Positions 37,801-44,291 of a stretch of 64,000 bases of DNA are shown here, piece after piece (position 1 is the first letter of the stretch; each line of letters begins with the position of its first letter). Both the position numbers and the translations under genes were made by a program. The DNA lies in the NCBI GenBank assembly GCA_947568835.1, contig OX387603.1, positions 6,050,701-6,114,700 on the forward strand. The letters are read 5' to 3'. The DNA comes from Protonemura montana. Taxonomy: Eukaryota > Arthropoda > Insecta > Plecoptera > Nemouridae. The notes under the pieces were generated by a model, which was not told the origin of the DNA, did no database searches, and saw nothing but the letters and a program-made list of their open reading frames with translations.

Positions 37801-40800
37801 ATTAGTGTGTTCCCAATTTGTATACCAACTTAAAACTGAAAATGCTTCATATACGAATTCCAGTCTATAACACTGCAAAGAAAATAGCTTTAAGATCATT
37901 AGTTGTGCTGGGATCACTTCCAACGTGCAGGTCAGCAACTTAAAGTAAACAGACATAAACATTTGCTTTCCAGGGCTGCGTTACGTCTAGCAGGACGCAA
38001 GACTCCTCCCGAGGATTCTGTAAGCTGCGCTGGAAGTGTAGCGGCAGCGGCTTCGCGCTCTGCTTTGGCCTATCGTGGCACGGCTGCGCTGGCTTCTATG
38101 CGCAGGCATGCCGGCATCTCAGCTTCCAGCACCACCTCTCGGTAAGCGTTCTCATTTAAACCTTTGCCTGGCGTGCTGACAGTGCTCTTTTTAAAACTTT
38201 TTTCTCAAATCACTTCAACTATTGATAGCAAGAATTAAAAATGATGGTAGATTTTCATTAGAAATGAGGTAGGCCCATTAAATGGTGGTCATTTGGCTTC
38301 TCTTACATGTGAACGTTCTGTCTGTTCAAGTTTGGAACCTGCATATTACTGTACGTAGGAACTTGAGGTCTTCGTATACTGTAGTTGGAGTTGAACAAGT
38401 TAGCAATATTTAAACACTGCTATCAAATTAAACTCTCTGCAAACAGCAACCTGCAATATTATATGAAAGTTATCGAATATTAAAAAGTAAAATTACATCA
38501 ATTGCAAACTGAGGGAAAGTTCGGCCAGTATCCACCTCTGAAGTATCTATCTTGTTGAATTTGAAACGAGCTGGGGATGCTAACCACTCTCTGCCTGTCT
38601 CCGTCCTTGCAGGTCGACCAAGACGGGCTCGTCACCATACCGCAGTGACAACCACTTGCGACACACCTCTACCTCCACCTCCAACTGCACCAGCGAGCCG
38701 GTAGGAGGTCGGCTCTCATCGCGGCATCACAAGAATGCTCGTAAGTACACGTCGCTCATCAAACACATTTTATTTTTTAAGTTTGGAGTTTTTTTTTTTT
38801 TTTTTTTAATACTATCTAACACTTTCTTAATCACTTGTCTAACTTATAACCACCCTTGCTTGTGAGATTCCAGGATCTCAGAATTTTATTAAAAGCATTA
38901 GAATGTTACAAATTGTTTGCAAAAGTATGGAAAACTTAGTCTTTATCCTGTAGATTGCATTCATTTTGCAAACAACCCTTTTACCCTTTTTCCTTGTCAA
39001 TTATGGCAAATTGACAGCTCAAAATCTAGGAATGTGTCGCGTAATCAGTTTTTCCAGACATTCAAATCTGTTACAGAGACAACAATATGTCCACAGTTCT
39101 GTGACGCTGTGGCATGTAGTAAGATAGACGCGACTTAAATGTGTGGTTGTCTTACAGCATCTGGAGGCCCGAGACGTGATTCCGACTCGGACTCGGAGGT
39201 ATCGGTGGACGGACGTAGCCTGGAGTTGGCGTCGAGTCACAGCTCTGACGATGACGAGTCGTCCGCAAGGCGGAGGATTCCTCCGCGGCTGCACAGCGTC
39301 GGTGAGTCAACTGTGACAATGTGGGGGACAAGTTGAATCTATTTCAACATTATTATTAATGTGAAGTTTGCAAGACTCAAAGAGGTGTGCTTTGATGGAT
39401 GTTCTTTCGGTGAAATTTCAGCTGTTTCCTGGTTCACAGCTAGATGTTGACTGTTAAATGCTGAATTTTTGTTTTTTTTCTCTGAGTTTGTTCGTAACAC
39501 GGTGTTTGGGGGTTCTTGTACAGTCTGTCAGAGACATGCCAAGCTGTTAGTTCATTATAACGTATCATTAACTATCAGGGAAAAGAAAAGGAGAATTTGG
39601 GCTTTTGTGGTGTGCTTTGTATCTTCTGGTCTCACAAACAAGGTATCATGCGAGGTAGATGCTACATGCTGTAATGTTTGATAGAGGTGGGGAAATTGAG
39701 TCAAGTTGCCCTTGAGGGACCTTGAACAAAGCTGCTGTAGGGTGAGTGGTCATGACTGCGATTTAAGCGAGGGCAGCGAGGTACAGCCGAGCAAATTCGC
39801 CAAGTAACAATACCCGGAACCAACCCTACTACCCGGGAATCTAATGGCATCCTCATTAATACCAAGGTTTACCAAGTAAATGCTGAACTGAATGCTGTAT
39901 TGTGTTGTCAGGCGTGAGTACTGCGCCGTCGTACTTGCCCAACATTCGCGAGGACGCCAGCTCTCCAACGGCGCCGCGGGGTCACGGCCGCCAGCCAGGC
40001 TTGGCACTCGTCTCAAAGAGCCAGCTCTTCCCCAACCTGCAGCCCGTGTTTGCGCCAAGGTGGTCGCGACAACTGCCAGAGTCCTGCCTGCCACCTTCCA
40101 GTAAGAACCTGTTAGATTTAAGCTAAAACAAGACAAATTCCTGGGAACCCTGCATGACTACCGCATATTGTTGTATTGGAGTATCTGCTTTATTTTAAGA
40201 TTGCTAAAGCAGGACAAGGTTTGAGCAAGGTTTGACACCAACAATAAACAAACATTTCTATAAAGAAAGTCTGTGTCTAGGAAGTAATTTATAATTTTTT
40301 ATTAGGAAACTTCTTAGAGATACAGAAACGCTTTGATATGCAAACATAGATAGCACATTCTCAAAAAAGGTGTTTCTGCTAGGTATAGTCAAATTTCCTA
40401 AAATTTTTGTTATTATAAACACCTGCCACCCCTAACCGTACTCTATGCAGTGACAGGAGGTGGCGACGATGGCAGCCGATGGTCAGGCACGGCATCTGAC
40501 AACGAGGACGGAGCCAAGGCGGTGGCCGCTCGTGAAAACTTCCTGCTCCGTGGGGACGGAGGAGGAGACCAACTTGGGGATGGTCGCGGCAACGGGAACA
40601 AGCTGCACGACAAGTACCTCTTCCCTTTCACTGCCGAGGAGGACCACAACGCACTCAACAGGTGCGTACATTTTGCTTGGCTTTGCTTTCCTCAGCTGTC
40701 TTGGTTTACTTTGAGGCTTTAGTTTTAGTTTAAACACTTATAAATGTCATCAAATCTATTTTTAACAAATGCAATTTTGAGCAACGCCTTAAGATGGACA

Positions 40801-41038
40801 ACAGAATACGCCACAGTTTTTTCAACTTTCGGCAACCTATGTAGCTGTAAGCTTGTCAGCTGATGATCTTTCAAGTGTGCAATCGTGCTCGTTGTAACCA
40901 TGTTTTTTTTTTATACGTTTGCAGGGAGGCAGGAAGCCGCGAGGACGTTTGGTTGGCATCCCTGCGCGCGGCCTCCCCGAGTCCGCTGCTCTACCCAGGC
41001 TCGGTTCTACCAACTTCGCTGCCACAAACTGACTCCGA
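4576..41038 (+). CDS. CELSR (fmi/stan): Flamingo / Starry night / CELSR adhesion GPCR (seven-pass cadherin), 50 coding exons
   Basis: The product is the seven-pass cadherin of planar cell polarity, a homophilic adhesion receptor at cell boundaries that also patterns axons and dendrites. Fifty exons joined with GT-AG introns keep one frame at every junction and give about 3,111 codons, close to known CELSR/Flamingo lengths. Domain order is diagnostic: signal peptide, 9 cadherin repeats (about residues 318-1,290), Flamingo box, three EGF, laminin-G, EGF, laminin-G, two EGF, laminin-type EGF, hormone-receptor domain, GAIN/GPS, seven TM segments and a roughly 320-residue tail with the conserved [11 protein letters not shown] patch. 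The start is ATG 4,576, which gives a clean signal peptide; the exon's acceptor at 4,559 implies an upstream noncoding exon. Introns otherwise hold only the elements listed separately. The extreme C-terminus is unresolved. Confidence 0.96.
5827..5842. repeat. Poly-A run in Flamingo intron 2
   Basis: A run of A residues at about 5,823-5,842 with no recognisable retroelement attached. Similar simple runs occur at 33,000-33,012 and 38,791-38,808 (T). They are listed as low-complexity sequence only. Confidence 0.6.
6326..6473. mobile_element. MITE, about 148 bp, in Flamingo intron 2
   Basis: The imperfect terminal inverted repeats are GGACCAGTATTACAAATTGC (left) and the complement of the right end GATAAACCAGGCC. 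Both run into TTAACTC. The interior CAATTGCCATGGCAACAACC and CAATCACATGCAGTGAAA recurs in the related copy at 14,043-14,175. No coding capacity. The mobilising superfamily is unknown. Confidence 0.65.
8399..10896 (+). CDS. Flamingo exons 5-10: cadherin repeats 1-3 and start of 4
   Basis: Exons: 8,399-8,577, 8,987-9,218, 9,512-9,661, 9,796-9,953, 10,108-10,274 and 10,754-10,896. Calcium-binding cadherin motifs are visible in order: DPDG, LDRE and DANDHSPEF close repeat 1; DQD, LDRE and DDNDNYPQF close repeat 2; DKDEGSNA and DVNDNAPRF close repeat 3. Repeat 4 opens with VSENVPPG. The lengths and motif spacing are ordinary for the family, and each exon ends at a good GT donor (GTACAA, GTAGGC, GTACGC, GTACGT, GTGAGT). 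Confidence 0.93.
11261..14478 (+). CDS. Flamingo exons 11-15: cadherin repeats 4-6 and start of 7
   Basis: Exons: 11,261-11,473, 11,999-12,118, 12,780-12,917, 13,451-13,671 and 14,229-14,478. The motifs are [14 protein letters not shown] and DVNDNDPVF (repeat 4), [11 protein letters not shown] with DANNFAPSF (repeat 5; its DXNDN motif reads DANNF) and [12 protein letters not shown] with DVNDSPPIF (repeat 6). Repeat 7 begins at [10 protein letters not shown]. The intron between exons 13 and 14 carries a LINE fragment and the one between exons 14 and 15 carries a MITE; neither disturbs the splice sites. Confidence 0.93.
12930..13378 (+). mobile_element. 5'-truncated LINE (CR1/L2-like) in Flamingo intron 13
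   Basis: One frame ending at a stop near 13,280 reads [20 protein letters not shown] then [10 protein letters not shown], the conserved C-terminal tail that follows the reverse transcriptase domain in CR1/L2-type LINEs. A 3' untranslated stretch of about 50-90 bp follows, and an AAATAAATAAAT tail ends near 13,378. The left boundary is uncertain. The copy is severely 5'-truncated and dead. Confidence 0.7.
14043..14175. mobile_element. MITE, related copy, in Flamingo intron 14
   Basis: The ends AAGTTTTACCAAAATCTTAA and GAGTAATTTGGTAAAACC are inverted relative to each other. The interior CCAACAACCAATCACATGCA matches the element at 6,326-6,473. It ends about 50 bp before the acceptor of exon 15. 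Confidence 0.6.
15222..18271 (+). CDS. Flamingo exons 16-20: cadherin repeats 7-9
   Basis: Exons: 15,222-15,412, 16,058-16,254, 16,675-16,886, 17,295-17,498 and 18,059-18,271. The motifs are [17 protein letters not shown] and DVNDSPPAF (repeat 7), [13 protein letters not shown] and DVNDNAPKL (repeat 8), and a weaker repeat 9 ([13 protein letters not shown], then [14 protein letters not shown]) without a DXNDN end motif, as is usual for the last repeat of the family. The end of exon 20 ([14 protein letters not shown]) begins the Flamingo box region. Confidence 0.93.
18788..20787 (+). CDS. Flamingo exons 21-24: Flamingo box, EGF-like 1-3, start of laminin-G 1
   Basis: Exons: 18,788-18,937, 19,334-19,508, 19,952-20,077 and 20,553-20,787. 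EGF 1 ([19 protein letters not shown], then [13 protein letters not shown]) is almost identical in layout to the CELSR hallmark EGF. EGF 2 has [12 protein letters not shown] and [12 protein letters not shown] 3 is [12 protein letters not shown] with CEGC. Exon 24 ends inside the first laminin-G domain ([20 protein letters not shown]). Introns within EGF domains are phase 1, as expected. Confidence 0.93.
21344..24351 (+). CDS. Flamingo exons 25-29: laminin-G 1, EGF-like 4, laminin-G 2
   Basis: Exons: 21,344-21,548, 22,010-22,287, 22,942-23,106, 23,458-23,614 and 24,085-24,351. Laminin-G 1 shows [27 protein letters not shown] and the closing [16 protein letters not shown] 4 is [19 protein letters not shown] with CSET. 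Laminin-G 2 shows [11 protein letters not shown] and the closing YLDGCVQ. The intron after exon 29 is phase 0 and has been expanded to 4.6 kb by a DNA transposon. Confidence 0.93.
24771..25245 (+). repeat. Left terminal inverted repeat of the transposon
   Basis: The complement of this arm is found at 28,410-28,883. Shared stretches include GTCCAACCGTTCGGATATTA, ACCACCCTTTCTACGCAATA and ATATCGCTGATGAGTCATTT. A mirrored pair of 68-codon open frames, one in each arm, follows from the symmetry and is not a gene. A poly-T run near 24,880 differs in length from its partner. Confidence 0.92.
25378..27960 (-). CDS. Transposase, 860 aa, zinc-binding and DDE-type, uninterrupted
   Basis: This is an intronless frame from ATG 27,960 to a TAA at 25,378. 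A Cys/His-rich N-terminus (about residues 40-110: CHLHEKK, CHHKLCC, CSTCRK) suggests DNA binding through zinc. A helix-turn-helix-like segment follows at about 245-270. The core shows [10 protein letters not shown] (Asp513), [13 protein letters not shown] (Asp597) and [16 protein letters not shown] (Asp638, or Glu624 just before it), the spacing of an RNase-H-fold DDE/D nuclease. After a run of glutamates (about 743-755) the C-terminus has WWLACVLE and [12 protein letters not shown], resembling a tudor/SH3-like module found in related transposases. Its role would be cut-and-paste transposition of the surrounding element. Catalytic assignment is by motif only. Confidence 0.85.
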   Translation of the reverse strand: MCSIGLFFEEECGPIEDLAIKSIESFNSDQQLSLALRTKCDNVKTVCHLHEKKFLRLYSCHHKLCCDPFQAHCGIVKVNGLREINAASRTKYLEIADLIPGKKLCSTCRKLLSLRLKELTTVSVLTPTKSTELDLPFVDIPCEADAVNQSLAAFGVSPINTTKLKGKSMFYSKRKFSEITQGVKKRLELVSPSNEEISKEDLTSSEECKDSIRDGSEIIAQLKEKFKTSTRSEKITILSVLPKSWSIKRIMQEFNASNHLVRKTKQLVKAQGILPSANQKAGKTLSPDCIQLIEEFYENDDVSRVMPGKKDFVSVKVGDNRVHRQKRLVLSNLSEVYRSFKDKYPDIKVGFSKFAELRPKHCVLAGAAGTHSVCVCTIHQNVKLMALGAKLPLLSDGTIKSYQHCLASLMCNPPLLNCFVGKCGNCPGTDELREWLEISFSENFIDSVTYKQWLSTDRCTLETITKPTDEFVDCFIEKCILLRNHDFIARQQAAFMQEKKANLKPGEVLVVGDFAENYSFVLQDAAQGYHWNNSQCTLHPFVCYFKPEDRDIQHLSYVVISDSLTHDTVTVHTFQKHLIRHLKQNISDVSHLIYFSDGAAAQYKNKKNFSNLCHHEVDFELTAEWHFFATSHGKGPCDGVGGTVKRNAARASLQKPYADQIMTPIDFYRWATENVWTVNFVFVANEEITANGIKLKERFKELKTIVGTRSFHAFYPKSLTSLHVKHFSLSEEINIVKIVEKNEEGEEEEEEEEEEATAAEIPEFEFKDVGSFITVAYNEDWWLACVLEKSSQSLELQVNFLHPHGPAPSYFYPSVQDKLIVAFADVLTLADPNTATGRTYFLSATDTNRATAGLIKYVPQ
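28041..28296 (-). repeat. 128-bp tandem duplication upstream of the transposase start
   Basis: Two diverged copies begin AGTCCAGACAAGAAAT at 28,041 and 28,169 and share CAACTTGATCCATGAT and GGAATA. They lie inside the transposon between its start codon (27,960) and right arm, where its promoter or 5' untranslated region should be. Confidence 0.75.
28410..28883 (-). repeat. Right terminal inverted repeat of the transposon
   Basis: Inverted partner of 24,771-25,245. Compared with the left arm it carries extra sequence near 28,842-28,858 (AATTTAATTAAAAG) and a longer A run at about 28,757-28,778. Otherwise the two arms match almost base for base. Confidence 0.92.
28998..31032 (+). CDS. Flamingo exons 30-33: EGF-like 5-6, laminin-type EGF, hormone-receptor domain
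   Basis: Exons: 28,998-29,257, 29,660-29,831, 30,205-30,388 and 30,836-31,032. EGF 5 and 6 end [19 protein letters not shown] and CKNGGRCEP. The laminin-type EGF has [18 protein letters not shown] and [18 protein letters not shown], closely following the CELSR pattern. The hormone-receptor domain has [25 protein letters not shown] and [11 protein letters not shown]. The first exon resumes in frame directly after the intron that holds the transposon. Confidence 0.93.
31408..34981 (+). CDS. Flamingo exons 34-40: GAIN domain and GPS
   Basis: Exons: 31,408-31,664, 32,140-32,250, 32,481-32,625, 33,133-33,258, 33,619-33,793, 34,435-34,578 and 34,845-34,981. Recognisable family blocks are [41 protein letters not shown] and [10 protein letters not shown]. 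The GPS has CVHW, GWSRDGC and [16 protein letters not shown]. At the usual cleavage point (H-L/T then S/T) this protein has T-L-G at about residues 2,521-2,523, so autoproteolysis is doubtful. A 54-bp insertion with an 11-bp target duplication lies immediately upstream of the exon 39 acceptor. Confidence 0.92.
34358..34411. mobile_element. 54-bp retro-insertion with 11-bp target duplication
   Basis: The direct repeat ACAACTCTGTC flanks this insert at 34,347-34,357 and 34,412-34,422. The insert (ACTAGTGCTAAGG, then AGTAGACATGAGTCTAAAAA) matches the right-hand end of the element nested in the SINE at 4,146-4,322. It is therefore a second, 5'-shortened copy of that family. It lies 23 bp upstream of the exon 39 start, in the branch-point/pyrimidine region. 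Confidence 0.75.
35436..37503 (+). CDS. Flamingo exons 41-44: seven-transmembrane domain
   Basis: Exons: 35,436-35,654, 36,066-36,286, 36,823-36,991 and 37,337-37,503, residues about 2,536-2,793. TM1-2 flank [22 protein letters not shown]3-4 hold [31 protein letters not shown] and [36 protein letters not shown] leads into TM5, and TM6-7 follow ([19 protein letters not shown] and [19 protein letters not shown]). The IHKN, MLTEV-N and FCWLSLYE strings are the usual CELSR markers. Confidence 0.95.
37974..41038 (+). CDS. Flamingo exons 45-50: cytoplasmic tail
   Basis: Exons: 37,974-38,141, 38,613-38,740, 39,158-39,301, 39,912-40,100, 40,451-40,661 and 40,925-41,038. The tail is Ser/Gly-rich and mostly low-conservation, but exon 47 contains [20 protein letters not shown] and [11 protein letters not shown], a patch also seen in CELSR proteins. 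Exon 49 reads [20 protein letters not shown]. Exon 50 ends at GAC-TCC-GA with a GTGAGT donor, so at least one further 3' exon must exist. Confidence 0.85.
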
Positions 41039-41452
41039 GTGAGTTCTTTTAGTTTTCAGCCTTATTAGTGCCAGCTTGGCAACTTTTTCTTTCGACACAA
41101 AGTTCTCAGCTCATCAGCTCTCAGTTCATTAGCTCATTTCAAGTTTTAGAAAAAGCCTGTACTGTATCCAGTCACAGATTTTTTAATACAACCAGGAAAA
41201 TATAAAATAACATGTACTATCATGTTTACATTTATCATCTGCAGCAGTCAGGCTATTTTCTGCCAATGTACTGCTTAAACTTTGTGCTAAAAGAACTGAA
41301 AAGGAACCAAAAGCAATCTCATGCGTGAAATTATCGTTTTTTACCTGCTGCCCTAAACTGTGAATCTAGACATGTACTAACCAAGATGGTGGTGGACTAA
41401 CTCTGTCTCTCTTTCTCTCATTGCTGCCCGTGCCGATGGATCTCTCCAACAG

Positions 41453-41513
41453 TGAGGTTCGTACTTTTACATCATTTATGTGCTGTGTCTTAATTTCATC
41501 CATCAATGGTTAA
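41453..41513 (+). CDS. Possible last Flamingo exon (tentative)
   Basis: The acceptor CTCCAACAG at 41,444-41,452 fits the phase left by exon 50 and would add about 20 codons (DEVRTFTSF, then CCVLISSING) before a TAA at 41,511. Alternatively only TGAG is a microexon before GTTCGT, or another acceptor (for example at 41,243-41,246) gives a different short end. The residues do not look conserved. An AATAAA at 41,747-41,752 could serve as poly(A) signal. Confidence 0.3.
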
Positions 41514-44041
41514 TGCCCCTTAGAGAAAAGAATGGGTTAGGCAGAGCCGTATAAAAATAGGGCGATTTTCTGCCCTAAAAATAGTTGTTGTTCTGGAATC
41601 ACGCTAGATCGCATGCCGGGTGGCGAATTCGACGGCAGCGCCAGTCGTTGTGGTGTGATTATTGTGCAAGTAACTTTTTGTGCAAAAGTTAGACTTTGAG
41701 ACTTGGCTGGGACTACTTGGCCAACGGTGCCTGAGGCTAACTAAGAAATAAATTCTTTGGGTCGACCCAGGTAAATCTGGCAGGCTCGGAAGGTTAACTA
41801 TTTTTAGAAACCCAGAATCACAAACATCTGTTATATTTTTGCTTTGCTGGCTAGCAAAGTACTGGGCCCAGTTTTACCAACGTTTTCAAATATTAGCTGG
41901 GAATGGTGTCGGTAAAAGTGACTGTTAGTTACAATACGTTAAAAGTTACTCCACACAAATTCATTATTATTCATATAAAAGATTTCTTTGATTATTTTTT
42001 AAGTAAATCTTATTCCGGAATGTTTGATAAATTCTGTTAACTGAATATGCGATTTGTTCTAGAAAAGATAAACAAGTTCTTAAAACTTCCACAAGTTGTT
42101 GTGTGGTCATAATAGTGGATACTTAGCTCGCAAAATCTAAAACGCGATCTACAGGCACCCAGTCAACATATCGCATCCACAAAAGAGCTTACAAAATGCA
42201 TAAGCGTTAGCCTCCAATAACATGCAATTGCTCTACATTAAATTAAGAATTCCTCCAGTTTTTCCCTTCACTTTTTAGCACCTAAACGCACAACGGAACC
42301 CCTTCATTATTTCAGGGATGTTATAGGACAAGACCAGCTATCTAACTGCCATAGTACAGAATTTATGCCCAGCTTTGAAAAAGAGCTAACAATTACAAAA
42401 AAATTGGTCTTGATTTATTTGCGTGAAAATGAAGGTGGGTTACCTCCTTGAAGTTTTTACAGAAGATAGAGTACATGACAAGCTATCGATCTGAGATAGT
42501 CTTAATTTTCAGCCCAGCCCTGGACAAAAAAAGGCTAACATTTACAAAAATGTGGGTTTTATTTATTTGCGCAAAAATACAGGAGGGGTACCTAGTATTA
42601 TTTTTCACAAAGTGTAAACAATTCCCGTGTGCTTAAAACGGCTGGCAGAAATTATTGTTGTAGAGACACTACTTTCAGCTAATTTCAACTTTTAATACTA
42701 GAATTCTAGCTTATTAGCAGGCCCTCCTTTGCATTTTAAGCATTTGTTATTTCCCTCCACCGTCGACTTAACTCGATGGCAGGTTGAATAGGTCGCTTCT
42801 ACCGTACCGTACCGACCGTCCGACCGTACGAAATTCGAATCCCAGCCTTCATAAATCGGCGACTTGACTTAATTATTATCGACAATTTTATCACGTGTTT
42901 AGTAATACAACTCTCACCGGTCCACTTAGATCTGTTGTATAGTCGTCGTCTACTGTGCCAGTGGTCAGCAGCTCGATTCCCGACTCCTGCCAATTTTGAG
43001 ACCCAAAGAACTTCATCTGGAACATATTTCTGTTAGAGGGATGGCGATAAAATAGTCCAAATAGTATTTTGGAATTTTTTTTACCAAGTCATTTATAGAA
43101 TATATATACGATCTATACCTCTCCACTTGCATGTTGGCTGCTTGGCTTCAAAACCTACTTTTTTTTTTTTTTTGACAGGATAGTAGTGAAGGGTTTTCTG
43201 GTATTTCGAGTAAAACAATGGCGGGAGTCTATGTTAGAATAGCATTGCTTAGGTCAAACCGAGGCAGTGTGATGACGAGCATCCAGCGGCGGCGGCTGTT
43301 TTCAACTACACTTGTTCATTTTGGTACATACCAAGACTCTTATGAATCGACCAATTTCGTGACACAAGTTTCGAAACCCAGCGCTACCACTGGACGGCAT
43401 TTGTTCTGCTAGATGCAAGATCTACAACCTTTGAGTAATCGAATATATAGAACTCAGAAAAAATCGTCGATGCTGCTGATTCGGATTCTATGTCCAAAAT
43501 AGGTAATTCGAGCAGTGAAGCCATCCAATCGATGTGGTGAAGGGTCCACGATCGAATCCCGGCCAAGGAATAATAGTATTATATTTTTTAACATCAGGCA
43601 TATCGATATCCGGGTTACCGATCGAAGTCCAGCATTGAAGGATCGAGTACATTTGATATCCACCAGATTGCGCTGGAGGTCACTATGCGTCTTAACACGA
43701 CTGCGTGTTCGTTGAAACTTAACAAATAAGAGTAAATGAGGGCACTGTGATCATGCATCAGTCATAAACTGGCGTTCCTCTAGTCGGCCTCTAAAGCTTG
43801 CGTTCTTACGTTAGCTTGTTGTAATTGGTGAAAGCCTATATATTTTAGTTGTCTAGTGATTCTGCACTGCTAGGTGCGGTAGTAGCTCTAGCTAGCGAGG
43901 ACGAATAATAATTGTACGTGATATATCAATAATTTTAAGAGATAAAATTCCGGGCTGCCAACGGGAATTCGGGGGGCACGGTAAGCAGGATTTTGAAACA
44001 TAAAATTCTAATAGGTTCATCTTTCTCCTCAAAGTATGGCC
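41514..44041. other. Intergenic sequence after Flamingo; diverged 2-copy repeat
   Basis: No gene is seen. Two diverged direct copies of a roughly 110-bp sequence lie at 42,336-42,445 and 42,481-42,593 (shared AGCTATC, GAGCTAAC/AGGCTAAC, ATTTATTTGCG and TACCT). From about 42,780 the sequence is less AT-rich and shows several B-box-like strings such as GATTCGAAT near 42,835 (complement) and GATCGAATCC at 43,551, suggesting decayed tRNA-derived repeats without clear boundaries. Confidence 0.45.
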
Positions 44042-44116
44042 GTCTGTGCGGCGCAATGGTAAAGCCGCTGCTTCGGTAATCTCAAAGGTATCCGCTACCT
44101 GGATCGAATCCTCTCG
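44042..44116 (+). repeat. tRNA-like (type II, Leu/Ser-like) segment
   Basis: GCGCAATGGTAAAGCC resembles an A box with D arm, AGGTATCCGCTACCT can form a long variable arm, and GGATCGAATCC is B-box-like. The acceptor stem does not close, so it is a tRNA-derived repeat head, not a working tRNA. Its 3' half recurs at about 46,255-46,292. Confidence 0.55.
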
Positions 44117-44207
44117 TTTTTACCGTTGGAATACGACATCCAACATCCACTTGTGATAGCTGGAGTCGGGAAACTTATATATATCAAAAATACCGAACAA
44201 ATCACAC

Positions 44208-44291
44208 GTCCGCTTGGTCGTGCGGTTAAAGGCATCGAATGTATCGATCATGTGATCATTGGTATTCCTAGATACCAGGTTCGAATCACGT
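44208..44291 (+). repeat. tRNA-like (type II) segment, array unit 1
   Basis: GCTTGGTCGTGCGGTTAAAG fits a Leu/Ser-type D arm, TGGTATTCCTAGATACCA a variable arm, and GGTTCGAATC a B box. Related segments lie at 44,940-45,034, 45,695-45,790 and 46,389-46,472; the middle two carry a different central part (CATCACATCGTC, then GAAGCTACTAGG). None closes a proper acceptor stem. Confidence 0.6.
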
